Shown here piece after piece: positions 1-5,619 of a stretch of DNA of 5,619 nt; the stretch's first letter is position 1, and every line of letters starts with the position of its first letter. Origin of the DNA: Azoarcus sp. (GTDB lineage Bacteria; Pseudomonadota; Gammaproteobacteria; Burkholderiales; Rhodocyclaceae); the NCBI GenBank assembly GCA_031258035.1, contig JAIRNL010000148.1, forward strand, positions 1-5,619. Direction: 5' to 3'. The notes under the pieces are model-generated. The model saw nothing but the letters and a program-made list of their open reading frames with translations, searched no databases and was not told the origin of the DNA. A program made the position numbers and the translations under genes.

Positions 1-615
1 TTCATCACCGGCCTGCTGGTCTGGATTCCCCTGGCCATCACCTTCACGGTGCTGACCTGGATCATCAGGACGCTCGACGGCTGGATGCTCCCCTGGCTGC
101 CCCGGCACCTGCAACCGCAGACCATCCTCGGTTTCGACATCCCCGGCCTGGGCGTCGTGCTGTGCATCTTCATCCTGTTCGCCACCGGGGTCGTTGCCGC
201 CAATGTCCTCGGGCAGCGGCTCGTGAGCATGTGGGAGTCCCTCCTGGGGCGCATCCCGGTGGTCAAGTCGATCTACTCCAGCGTCAAACAGGTCTCGGAC
301 ACGCTTTTCTCCAGCAGCGGCCAGGCTTTCCGCAAGGCGCTCCTGGTGCAATACCCGCGCCAGGGCGCATGGACGATCGCCTTCCTGACCGGCACGCCGG
401 GCGGCGACATCACCCAGCGCCTGGGCGACAACTACGTCAGCGTCTATGTCCCCACCACGCCCAACCCCACTTCCGGTTTTTTCCTGATGCTGCCCGCGGC
501 CGACACCATCGAACTCGGCATGAGCGTCGACGAGGCGCTCAAATACATCATCTCGATGGGGGTCGTCGCGCCGCCCGCGCGAGAATCTGATCCCCCCACG
601 CTCCTCTCCGACTAA
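1..615 (+). CDS. DUF502 family membrane protein (5'-truncated)
   Basis: The reading frame is open from base 1, so the gene starts outside the window. The GTG at 49 is an internal Val codon, not the start. Visible are 204 residues beginning FITGLLVWIPLAIT, the usual start of DUF502 (PF04367) proteins after a few residues, so probably only a handful of codons are missing. Two hydrophobic segments are seen: residues about 1-22 and about 49-70 (GLGVVLCIFILFATGVVAANVL). They are followed by the conserved GRIPVVKSIYSSVKQV at about 83-98 and a soluble C-terminal domain containing YVPTTPNPTSGFFLMLP. The protein is therefore an inner-membrane protein with two N-terminal helices. The family's biochemical role is unknown; plant relatives (COV1/LCV) affect vascular patterning and trafficking. 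It sits 18 bases before aspS on the same strand and is probably cotranscribed with it. The family assignment is firm; no function can be given. Confidence 0.9.
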   Translation, partial: FITGLLVWIPLAITFTVLTWIIRTLDGWMLPWLPRHLQPQTILGFDIPGLGVVLCIFILFATGVVAANVLGQRLVSMWESLLGRIPVVKSIYSSVKQVSDTLFSSSGQAFRKALLVQYPRQGAWTIAFLTGTPGGDITQRLGDNYVSVYVPTTPNPTSGFFLMLPAADTIELGMSVDEALKYIISMGVVAPPARESDPPTLLSD

Positions 616-633
616 ACCCCCGGTACCCACCCC

Positions 634-2436
634 ATGCGAACTCACTATTGCGGCCAGGTCACGGCCGCCCATCTCGACCAGGTCGTCACGCTGTGCGGCT
701 GGGTTCACCGCCGCCGCGACCACGGTGGCGTCATTTTCATCGACCTGCGCGACCGCGAAGGACTGGCCCAGATCGTGTGCGATCCGGATCGCCCGGACAT
801 GTTCAAGACCGCCGAAGCGATCCGCAACGAATTCTGCCTGAAGCTCACCGGCAAGGTGCGCCGCCGCCCGGCGGGCACGGAAAACCCCCATCTCGCCTCG
901 GGCGAAATCGAGCTGCTGTGCCACGACATCGAGATCCTCAACGCCTCGGCGCCGCCGCCTTTCCAACCCGACGACGACAATCTCTCCGAGACCGTGCGCC
1001 TCACGAATCGCGTCATCGACCTGCGCCGCCCGCCGATGCAGAAAAACCTGATGCTGCGCTACAAGGTGGCGATGGCTTTCCGCCGCTTCCTCGACGCGCA
1101 TGGCTTCATCGACATCGAGACGCCGATGCTCACCAAGAGCACGCCCGAAGGCGCGCGCGACTACCTCGTGCCCTCGCGCGTCAACGCCGGGCAGTTCTTC
1201 GCCCTGCCCCAGTCGCCGCAGCTCTTCAAGCAGCTTCTGATGGTGGCCGGGTTCGATCGCTACTACCAGATCGTCAAATGTTTCCGCGACGAAGACCTGC
1301 GCGCCGACCGCCAGCCGGAATTCACCCAGGTCGATATCGAAACCTCTTTCCTGGACGCGGACGGCATCATCGCGCTGATGGAAGAAATGGTTCGCTTCGT
1401 GTTCAGGGAAACGCTCTCCATCGAGCTGCCCGATCCCTTCCCGCGCATGACCCACGCCGAAGCCATGAACCGCTACGGCTCCGACAAACCCGATCTGCGC
1501 GTCACCCTCGAAATCACCGAGATAACCGATGCGGTCGGGGATGTCGCCTTCAAAGTCTTCTCCGGCCCGGCCAATTCCGGCGGGCGGGTCGCCGCCCTGC
1601 GCATTCCGGGCGGCGCGGGCCTCACCCGTGGCGAAATCGACGAATACACCCGCTTCGTCGGCATCTACGGCGCGCGGGGCCTGGCTTACATCAAAGTCAA
1701 CGATGCGAGCCAACCGAACGAAACCGGCCTGCAATCGCCGATCGTCAAAAACCTGCACGAAACCGCGCTGCGCGCCATTCTTGAGCGCACCGGCGCCCAG
1801 TCGGGCGACCTCATATTCTTCGGCGCCGACAAGACAAAGATCGTCAACGACGCCCTCGGCGCCCTGCGCGCCAAGCTCGGGCACGAACGGGGTTTCGTCA
1901 CCGGCGAAGCCTGGCGCCCGCTCTGGGTGGTCGATTTCCCGATGTTTGAATACGACGAAGAAGACAAACGCTGGGTCGCCTGCCATCACCCCTTCACCAG
2001 CCCGAAAGAAGAGCACATCGCGCTGCTGAAAAGCGCCCCGGACAAATGCCTCGCCAAAGCCTACGACCTGGCTTTGAACGGCTGGGAAATCGGCGGCGGC
2101 TCGATCCGCATCCACCGCGCCGAAGTGCAGGAAACCGTATTCGACGCGCTCAATATCGGCCCGGAAGAACAACGGATCAAATTCGGCTTCCTGCTCGACG
2201 CCCTCAAATTCGGCGCCCCCCCCCACGGCGGCATCGCCTTCGGGCTCGACCGCGTGGTCACGATGATGGCCGGCGCCGACTCGATCCGCGACGTCATCGC
2301 CTTCCCCAAGACCCAGCGCGCCCAGTGTCTGTTGACCAACGCCCCGAGCGCGGTCGACGAAAAGCAATTGCGGGAACTGCACATCCGCCTGCGCCAACCC
2401 CAAGCCCAGGCTCAGACCGAAAGCGACACGAACTGA
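634..2436 (+). CDS. aspS: Aspartyl-tRNA synthetase (bacterial type, probably non-discriminating)
   Basis: Cytoplasmic class IIb synthetase that charges tRNA with aspartate using ATP. It is 600 aa, against about 590 in E. coli, and complete. Domains in order: N-terminal OB-fold anticodon-binding domain (about 1-110, with [15 protein letters not shown] at 21-35); catalytic core from about 130, with QSPQLFKQ at 193-200 and class II motif 2 ([16 protein letters not shown]) at 217-232; the bacterial GAD insertion at about 288-416; then MHHPFTSP-like CHHPFTSP at 450-457; and motif 3 GIAFGLDR at 533-540. His30 and Gly81 match residues that mark non-discriminating AspRS (P. aeruginosa type), which also aspartylates tRNA-Asn for conversion by GatCAB. 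The start is fixed by the family N-terminus MRTHYCGQV. The 18 bases before the ATG are C-rich and contain no recognisable Shine-Dalgarno sequence. The C-terminal tail is Gln-rich. A run of nine C (2216-2224) encodes the Ala-Pro-Pro just before motif 3. Confidence 0.98.
   Translation: MRTHYCGQVTAAHLDQVVTLCGWVHRRRDHGGVIFIDLRDREGLAQIVCDPDRPDMFKTAEAIRNEFCLKLTGKVRRRPAGTENPHLASGEIELLCHDIEILNASAPPPFQPDDDNLSETVRLTNRVIDLRRPPMQKNLMLRYKVAMAFRRFLDAHGFIDIETPMLTKSTPEGARDYLVPSRVNAGQFFALPQSPQLFKQLLMVAGFDRYYQIVKCFRDEDLRADRQPEFTQVDIETSFLDADGIIALMEEMVRFVFRETLSIELPDPFPRMTHAEAMNRYGSDKPDLRVTLEITEITDAVGDVAFKVFSGPANSGGRVAALRIPGGAGLTRGEIDEYTRFVGIYGARGLAYIKVNDASQPNETGLQSPIVKNLHETALRAILERTGAQSGDLIFFGADKTKIVNDALGALRAKLGHERGFVTGEAWRPLWVVDFPMFEYDEEDKRWVACHHPFTSPKEEHIALLKSAPDKCLAKAYDLALNGWEIGGGSIRIHRAEVQETVFDALNIGPEEQRIKFGFLLDALKFGAPPHGGIAFGLDRVVTMMAGADSIRDVIAFPKTQRAQCLLTNAPSAVDEKQLRELHIRLRQPQAQAQTESDTN
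2216..2224 (+). repeat. C9 homopolymer inside aspS
   Basis: Nine consecutive C bases fall within the codons for GAPPHGG, immediately upstream of class II motif 3 of AspRS. The frame is intact here. The protein sequence is conserved at this point, so the run follows from codon choice (GCC CCC CCC CAC), not from an inserted tract. Confidence 0.9.
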
Positions 2437-2449
2437 ACGCGAACCGAAC

Positions 2450-2483
2450 GGAAAAGGGCCGCCGTTACCGGCGGCCCTTTTCC
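2450..2483. terminator. Bidirectional hairpin terminator between aspS and the cold-shock gene
   Basis: A perfect 14-bp stem (GGAAAAGGGCCGCC at 2450-2463 with its complement at 2470-2483) closes on a 6-base loop GTTACC, whose outer G and C can add a fifteenth pair. It lies 13 bases after the aspS stop and 33 bases beyond the stop of the convergent cold-shock gene. The 3' arm ends CCCTTTTCC on either strand, so the short T run sits within the stem and no long U tract follows. Its position and strength make it a shared terminator for both convergent units. Efficiency cannot be judged by eye. Confidence 0.8.
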
Positions 2484-2516
2484 GGGGAGTCCAACAACCC
2501 GATACGACGGAAGCCG

Positions 2517-2723
2517 TCAGGCCGCGCGCTGGATATTCGCAGCCTGCTTGCCCTTCGGCCCCTGTGTAACGTCGAAGGAAACCTTCTCGCCTTCCTTCAG
2601 GGTCTTGAAACCATTCATGTTGATCGCGGAGAAATGCGCGAACAGATCCTCGCTGCCATCGTCGGGCGTGATGAAGCCAAAGCCCTTCGAATCGTTGAAC
2701 CATTTGACGGTGCCAGTTGCCAT
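2517..2723 (-). CDS. Cold-shock-domain protein (CspA family)
   Basis: Small single-domain RNA/ssDNA-binding protein of 68 aa, the normal size for CspA family members, which act in the cytoplasm as RNA chaperones or regulators. It begins [10 protein letters not shown]. The RNP1 motif KGFGFI is at 13-18 and RNP2-like LFAHF at 27-31, followed by [21 protein letters not shown] and [11 protein letters not shown]. The start is set by the family N-terminus and by a GAGG Shine-Dalgarno five bases upstream. The frame stays open 45 codons further upstream, but that part is not Csp-like and is taken as leader. The gene is convergent with aspS and divergent from clpS-clpA. Its position equals that of E. 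coli cspD, and Ala29 in LFAHF resembles the EDIFAH of CspD more than the VFVHF of CspA. Since paralogues cannot be separated on 68 residues by eye, I give no symbol. Confidence 0.96.
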   Translation of the reverse strand: MATGTVKWFNDSKGFGFITPDDGSEDLFAHFSAINMNGFKTLKEGEKVSFDVTQGPKGKQAANIQRAA

Positions 2724-2727
2724 ATTG

Positions 2728-2731
2728 CCTC
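2728..2731 (-). promoter_or_regulatory. Shine-Dalgarno of the cold-shock gene
   Basis: Read on the minus strand, GAGG lies five bases before the ATG at 2723-2721. It decides the start against the longer open frame reaching up to 2858. Confidence 0.75.
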
Positions 2732-2811
2732 GATCCCTCACAAGTGACTTGATACAATCCGGGGCCATCCCGGCCGGCGCATTCACCATGCATTCGGACG
2801 ACGCTTCCGGC

Positions 2812-2834
2812 GCTTTGTCGGAAATGCGACAAGC
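2812..2834 (-). promoter_or_regulatory. Stem-loop inside the cold-shock gene leader
   Basis: On the minus strand TTGTCG (2832-2827) and CGACAA (2820-2815) form a 6-bp stem around the loop CATTTC. Beyond a single bulged A, two more G-C pairs extend it. It lies roughly 55-75 nt into the predicted leader. The pairing is seen directly; its function is unknown. Confidence 0.45.
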
Positions 2835-2894
2835 AATCGCCTGGCACGCTTCCAGCAAACGCCCGCAACCGAATGTGATTTACGCACTTTGCTG

Positions 2895-2923
2895 TTTCTA
2901 CGCATTTGCTCGCCCGACGTCAA
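2895..2923 (-). promoter_or_regulatory. Sigma70-type promoter of the cold-shock gene
   Basis: On the minus strand, TTGACG (2923-2918) matches five of six bases of the -35 consensus. It is followed by exactly 17 bases and then TAGAAA (2900-2895), four of six for -10. A purine start is available at about 2888. It points towards the cold-shock gene and is the best promoter match I found in the intergenic region. Confidence 0.6.
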
Positions 2924-3011
2924 CGGTTTCGCGCGCCCAAACTTACATTTGAGCTACTCATGCAACATTGCACGGCGCAACGAACGCCCCGAGCCGCCTT
3001 CCGGGCCACTC

Positions 3012-3020
3012 TGGCATACT
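3012..3020 (+). promoter_or_regulatory. Candidate extended -10 element for clpS-clpA
   Basis: TGGCATACT reads as an extended -10 (TG, one base, then CATACT, four of six). No fair -35 box lies 16-18 bases upstream. It would give a start near 3027 and a leader of about 100 nt that includes the C11 tract. This is a weak call and competes with the box at 3116-3121. Confidence 0.3.
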
Positions 3021-3033
3021 TCTGGCTTCAGAG

Positions 3034-3044
3034 CCCCCCCCCCC
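3034..3044 (+). repeat. C11 homopolymer upstream of clpS
   Basis: Eleven consecutive C bases occur in non-coding DNA, ending 84 bases before the clpS ATG and about 14 bases downstream of the candidate extended -10. Such a run is prone to slipped-strand length change and to sequencing error. Confidence 0.9.
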
Positions 3045-3111
3045 GGACGATGACCCCGCCCGCCTCCCGCGACCGTTCTCCGCCATTCATTCCCGCAGCG
3101 ACGCCCCGGCT

Positions 3112-3123
3112 CGATTAAAATCG
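3112..3123 (+). promoter_or_regulatory. AT-rich dyad with -10-like box directly before clpS
   Basis: CGATTAAAATCG is a perfect 5-bp inverted repeat around AA, in an otherwise very GC-rich stretch, ending five bases before the clpS ATG. Inside it, TAAAAT (3116-3121) matches five of six bases of a -10 box. If used, transcription would start at or within a base or two of the ATG, giving a leaderless or nearly leaderless mRNA. No -35 box is seen at 15-19 bases. It might instead be an operator or chance. Confidence 0.3.
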
Positions 3124-3128
3124 CCTCC

Positions 3129-3449
3129 ATGACCACGACCACGACCCACAAACAGGACGAATTCGTACTGGAAGCCACGCGCGCGGGGATACACCGGCCC
3201 CCGCTCTATAAAGTGTTGCTTCTCAACGATGATTACACCCCCATGGACTTCGTCGTCATCGTCCTGCAAAAATATTTCGGCATGAACCGCGAGCGCGCCA
3301 CGCAGGTCATGCTCCAGGTTCACACGGAAGGCATGGGAATGTGCGGTATCTTCACCAAAGATGTAGCATCGACCAAGGTCGAACAAGTCGTATCCTATGC
3401 CCGCAAACACCAACACCCCCTGGCATGCGTGATGGAGGAAAGCGAATGA
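3129..3449 (+). CDS. clpS: ClpS, N-degron adaptor of ClpAP protease
   Basis: Cytoplasmic adaptor that binds proteins with destabilising N-terminal residues (Leu, Phe, Tyr, Trp) and hands them to the N-domain of ClpA for degradation by ClpP. It also redirects ClpA away from SsrA-tagged substrates. The product has 106 aa, the same length as E. coli ClpS. A flexible polar N-terminal extension (about 1-24, starting with a Thr run) precedes the core. The core starts [19 protein letters not shown], with Asn33, Asp34 and His65 at the positions of the alpha-amino-group-binding residues (N34, D35, H66 in E. coli) and Met39 as the gatekeeper (M40). Conserved [11 protein letters not shown] and HPLACVMEE follow. 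The ATG is chosen by family length, but the preceding bases (CGCCTCC) contain no Shine-Dalgarno. The stop codon overlaps the clpA start (ATGA), showing an operon with translational coupling. Confidence 0.97.
   Translation: MTTTTTHKQDEFVLEATRAGIHRPPLYKVLLLNDDYTPMDFVVIVLQKYFGMNRERATQVMLQVHTEGMGMCGIFTKDVASTKVEQVVSYARKHQHPLACVMEESE
3434..3439 (+). promoter_or_regulatory. Shine-Dalgarno of clpA inside clpS
   Basis: GGAGGA lies within the last codons of clpS, six bases before the clpA ATG at 3446. It is the strongest ribosome binding site in the window, in contrast to clpS itself. Confidence 0.8.
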
Positions 3450-5619
3450 TCGCGCAAGAGCTGGAAATCAGCCTGCACATGGCTTTTGTCGAAGCCCGGC
3501 AGAAACGCCACGAATTCATCACCGTCGAGCACCTGCTGCTCGCGCTGCTGGACAACCCCTCCGCCGCCGAGGTGCTGCGCGCCTGCGCGGTCAACACCAT
3601 CGGACTGCGCCAGGAACTGATCCAGTTCATCAGCGAACACACCCCGAGGATCAGCGGCAGCGCAGAAATCGAAACCCAGCCCACGCTCGGCTTCCAGCGC
3701 GTCATCCAGCGCGCCATCCTGCACGTGCAATCCTCCGGAAGAAAAGAAGTCAACGGCGCCAACGTCCTCGTGGCCATTTTTGGCGAAAAAGACTCCCACG
3801 CCGTCTTTTTCCTCCAGCGGCGGAACATCTCCCGCCTTGATGTAGTGAATTTCATCTCGCACGGCATCGCCAAGGCCCAACAGGACGGCGCGCAGGCGGC
3901 AACCCACCGCCACGACCCGGAAGCCCCCGAGCAGGAGCAAGAAGAAAAACCCCGCGCCAACGTGCTCGAAGCCTACACCCACAACCTCAACCAGCGCGCG
4001 CTGCAAGGCAGGATCGACCCCCTGATCGGGCGCGACAAAGAGCTTGAGCGCCTCATCCAGACCCTGTGCCGGCGGCGCAAGAACAACCCGCTCCTCGTCG
4101 GCGAAGCCGGCGTGGGCAAAACCGCCATCGCCGAAGGGCTGGCTCACCGCATCGTCGAGAAGCGCATACCCGAAATCCTCGAAAACGCGCAAGTCTACGC
4201 CCTCGACATGGGCGCCCTCCTGGCGGGCACCAAATACCGCGGCGACTTCGAGCAACGCATAAAAGCCGTGCTGAAACAGCTACTCGAAAACAAGAACGCC
4301 ATCCTTTTCATCGATGAAATCCACACACTGATCGGCGCGGGCGCGGCCTCGGGCGGCACGCTGGACGCCTCCAACCTGCTGAAACCCGCCCTCTCCACCG
4401 GCCAATTGAAATGCATCGGCGCAACCACCTACGCCGAATTCCGCCAGATTTTTGAAAAAGACCACGCCCTGTCGCGCCGCTTCCAGAAAATCGACATTGC
4501 CGAGCCATCGGTGACCGAGACCATCGAAATCCTCAAGGGCCTGAAAACCCGTTTCGAGGAGCACCACGGCATCAGATACTCATCATCGGCGCTGGCCAGC
4601 GCCGCCGAACTCTCGGCCAAATACATCAACGACCGCCATCTGCCCGACAAAGCCATAGATGTCATCGACGAAGCCGGCGCGGCGCAACGCATCCTGCCCA
4701 GATCCCGGCAGAAAAAAACCATCGGCAAAAGCGAAATCGAAGAAATCGTCGCCAAGATCGCCCGCATCCCGCCGCGCAGCGTCTCGCAGGACGACCGCGC
4801 CTCGCTGCGGACGCTCGAACGCGACCTCAGGAACGTCGTCTTCGGCCAGGACGCCGCCATCGAAGCACTGGCCAAAGCCATCAAGATGTCCCGCTCGGGG
4901 CTGGGCAATCCGCAAAAACCCATTGGCGCCTTCCTCTTCTCCGGCCCCACCGGCGTCGGCAAAACCGAAGTCGCCCGCCAGCTCGCCTACACCCTGGGCA
5001 TCGAACTGGTGCGTTTCGACATGTCCGAATACATGGAACGGCACGCCGTCAGCCGCCTGATCGGCGCGCCGCCCGGCTACGTCGGCTTCGACCAGGGGGG
5101 CCTACTCACCGAGCAGATCACCAAAAAACCGCACTGTGTGCTCCTGCTCGACGAAATCGAAAAAGCCCACCCGGACATCTACAACATCATGCTCCAGGTC
5201 ATGGATCATGGCACCCTGACCGACAACAACGGGCGGCAGGCCGATTTCCGCAATGTCATCCTCATCATGACCACCAACGCCGGCGCCGAAGCCATGCAAA
5301 AATCGGTCATCGGCTTCTCGGCCCGCCGCGAGCCGGGCGACGAAATGGGCGAAATCAAGCGCATTTTCACGCCCGAATTCCGCAACCGGCTCGACGCCAT
5401 GATCTCCTTCAAGGCCCTCGACGGCGAAATCATCCTCAAAGTGGTCGACAAATTCCTGACCCAGCTCGAAGCCCAATTGCACGAAAAGAAAGTCGAAGCG
5501 CAATTCACCGACGCGCTCAAATCCTGGCTGGCTGAAAAAGGCTTCGACCCGCTCATGGGCGCGCGTCCCATGGCGCGGCTGATCCAGGACATGATCCGCG
5601 CCGCGCTGGCTGACGAACT
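3446..5619 (+). CDS. clpA: ClpA, ATP-dependent unfoldase of ClpAP (3'-truncated)
   Basis: Hexameric Hsp100 AAA+ unfoldase that threads substrates into ClpP in the cytoplasm. The frame is open through 724 codons to the window end. E. coli ClpA has 758 residues, so roughly 40 C-terminal residues are missing. Domains: Clp N-domain (1-140; [39 protein letters not shown]), where ClpS docks; a charged Gln/Glu-rich linker (about 145-172); AAA D1 with Walker A GEAGVGKT 219-226, pore-loop Tyr264 in KYRG and Walker B ILFIDE 286-291; AAA D2 with Walker A GPTGVGKT 500-507, pore-loop Tyr545 in GYVG and Walker B LLLDE 566-570; ClpP-contact loop IGF 622-624 (IGL in E. coli); then [10 protein letters not shown] and [12 protein letters not shown]. 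Positions run five ahead of E. coli, fitting a longer linker. The IGF loop and the ClpS neighbour distinguish it from ClpB, which also has a long coiled-coil middle domain absent here. All ATPase residues are intact. Confidence 0.98.
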   Translation, partial: MIAQELEISLHMAFVEARQKRHEFITVEHLLLALLDNPSAAEVLRACAVNTIGLRQELIQFISEHTPRISGSAEIETQPTLGFQRVIQRAILHVQSSGRKEVNGANVLVAIFGEKDSHAVFFLQRRNISRLDVVNFISHGIAKAQQDGAQAATHRHDPEAPEQEQEEKPRANVLEAYTHNLNQRALQGRIDPLIGRDKELERLIQTLCRRRKNNPLLVGEAGVGKTAIAEGLAHRIVEKRIPEILENAQVYALDMGALLAGTKYRGDFEQRIKAVLKQLLENKNAILFIDEIHTLIGAGAASGGTLDASNLLKPALSTGQLKCIGATTYAEFRQIFEKDHALSRRFQKIDIAEPSVTETIEILKGLKTRFEEHHGIRYSSSALASAAELSAKYINDRHLPDKAIDVIDEAGAAQRILPRSRQKKTIGKSEIEEIVAKIARIPPRSVSQDDRASLRTLERDLRNVVFGQDAAIEALAKAIKMSRSGLGNPQKPIGAFLFSGPTGVGKTEVARQLAYTLGIELVRFDMSEYMERHAVSRLIGAPPGYVGFDQGGLLTEQITKKPHCVLLLDEIEKAHPDIYNIMLQVMDHGTLTDNNGRQADFRNVILIMTTNAGAEAMQKSVIGFSARREPGDEMGEIKRIFTPEFRNRLDAMISFKALDGEIILKVVDKFLTQLEAQLHEKKVEAQFTDALKSWLAEKGFDPLMGARPMARLIQDMIRAALADE

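Larger units (their letters stand above)
2724..2888 (-). promoter_or_regulatory. Predicted long structured 5' leader of the cold-shock gene
   Basis: If transcription starts about seven bases after the -10 box at 2900-2895, the untranslated leader is about 165 nt, close to the roughly 159-nt leader of E. coli cspA, which acts as a thermosensor. Within it, minus strand, CATTCGG (2875-2869) pairs perfectly with CCGAATG (2797-2791). That helix encloses a local hairpin at 2834-2812 with six pairs (TTGTCG/CGACAA), a bulged A and two further G-C pairs. GGAAGCGT also occurs twice in the leader. A regulatory role is inferred from length, position and pairing only; I did not recognise a standard cold box. 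Confidence 0.5.
2724..3128. other. Divergent intergenic region between the cold-shock gene and clpS
   Basis: This 405-base stretch has no convincing gene. The left half (about 2724-2925) is accounted for by the cold-shock promoter and leader. It also includes the 11-base inverted repeat CAAGTGACTTG at 2741-2751, just upstream of the Shine-Dalgarno. The right half (about 2925-3128) must hold the clpS-clpA promoter. It contains the hexamer TCTGGC twice (3010-3015, 3021-3026) at an 11-base period, a C11 tract, and an AT-rich dyad next to the clpS start. Short open frames here (for example 2906-3118) have no recognisable protein character. Confidence 0.7.

Noticed and set aside
49..615. GTG at 49 as the start of the DUF502 gene
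   Set aside because: The upstream codons 1-48 are in frame and encode FITGLLVWIPLAIT, the conserved first helix, so the gene begins outside the window.
648..1784. 378-codon plus-strand frame overlapping aspS
   Set aside because: It is Arg/Pro/His-rich, as expected of an off-frame reading of GC-rich DNA, and is covered by aspS in the proper frame.
2046..2747. 233-codon plus-strand frame running from inside aspS across the terminator and antisense to the cold-shock gene
   Set aside because: It crosses a terminator hairpin and overlaps two real genes. The composition is low-complexity and Arg-rich.
2724..2858. Longer cold-shock protein with a 45-residue N-terminal extension
   Set aside because: The extra residues show no Csp similarity. 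A GAGG site and the family start MATGTVKWF support the 68-aa product, and the stretch is better explained as leader RNA.
2906..3118. 70-codon open frame in the intergenic region
   Set aside because: It has no ribosome binding site, a composition dominated by Arg/Pro/Ala, and overlaps the cold-shock promoter.
2925..3128. Heat-shock (sigma32) promoter for clpS-clpA
   Set aside because: I looked for CTTGAA-like and CCCCAT-like boxes at 13-15 base spacing and saw none; CCCCG runs here are just composition.
3395..4255. 286-codon open frame on the minus strand opposite clpS/clpA
   Set aside because: It is complementary to clearly conserved coding sequence and arises from the GC-rich third positions of clpA. 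The protein has no family features.
5095..5100. G6 run in clpA as a possible frameshift point
   Set aside because: The frame is intact across it and encodes the conserved GFDQGGLL of the second AAA domain.
1..5619. Mobile elements, CRISPR arrays, tRNA genes or a novel defence system
   Set aside because: All coding sequence belongs to housekeeping families, and no terminal repeats, spaced repeats or cloverleaf structures were seen.

Overview
The window is a stretch of ordinary chromosome from a GC-rich proteobacterium, most likely a betaproteobacterium. This rests on overall composition, the strong preference for G or C at third codon positions, the DUF502-aspS pair, and an AspRS whose anticodon-binding region is of the beta/gamma-proteobacterial non-discriminating type. 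The placement is an inference; I cannot assign a genus. There is no sign of a mobile element, CRISPR array, tRNA or rRNA.

Layout: (1) 1-615 (+) holds a DUF502-family membrane protein, cut at its first few codons by the window edge. (2) 634-2436 (+), 18 bases later, is a complete aspS (aspartyl-tRNA synthetase, 600 aa). (3) A strong perfect hairpin at 2450-2483 lies between two convergent genes and can terminate both. (4) 2517-2723 (-) is a 68-aa cold-shock-domain protein. (5) 2724-3128 is a gene-free divergent intergenic region. It carries a good sigma70-type promoter for the cold-shock gene with a predicted leader of about 165 nt. On the clpS side it has an 11-base C run, weak promoter candidates and a small AT-rich dyad directly before the start codon. 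(6) 3129-3449 (+) is clpS. (7) 3446 to the window end (+) is clpA, overlapping clpS by ATGA and cut before its C-terminus.

How the genes work together: clpS and clpA form a two-gene operon for the N-degron pathway. ClpS delivers substrates with destabilising N-terminal residues to the ClpA unfoldase, which feeds ClpP (not in this window). A cold-shock gene divergent from clpS-clpA is also the arrangement of cspD-clpS-clpA in E. coli. The DUF502-aspS pair is probably a separate transcription unit ending at the shared hairpin.

I found no undescribed multi-gene system. The points most worth a second look are the non-discriminating signature in AspRS, the structured long leader of the cold-shock gene, and the unusual clpS 5' region (C11 tract, no Shine-Dalgarno sequence, a -10-like box within eight bases of the ATG).
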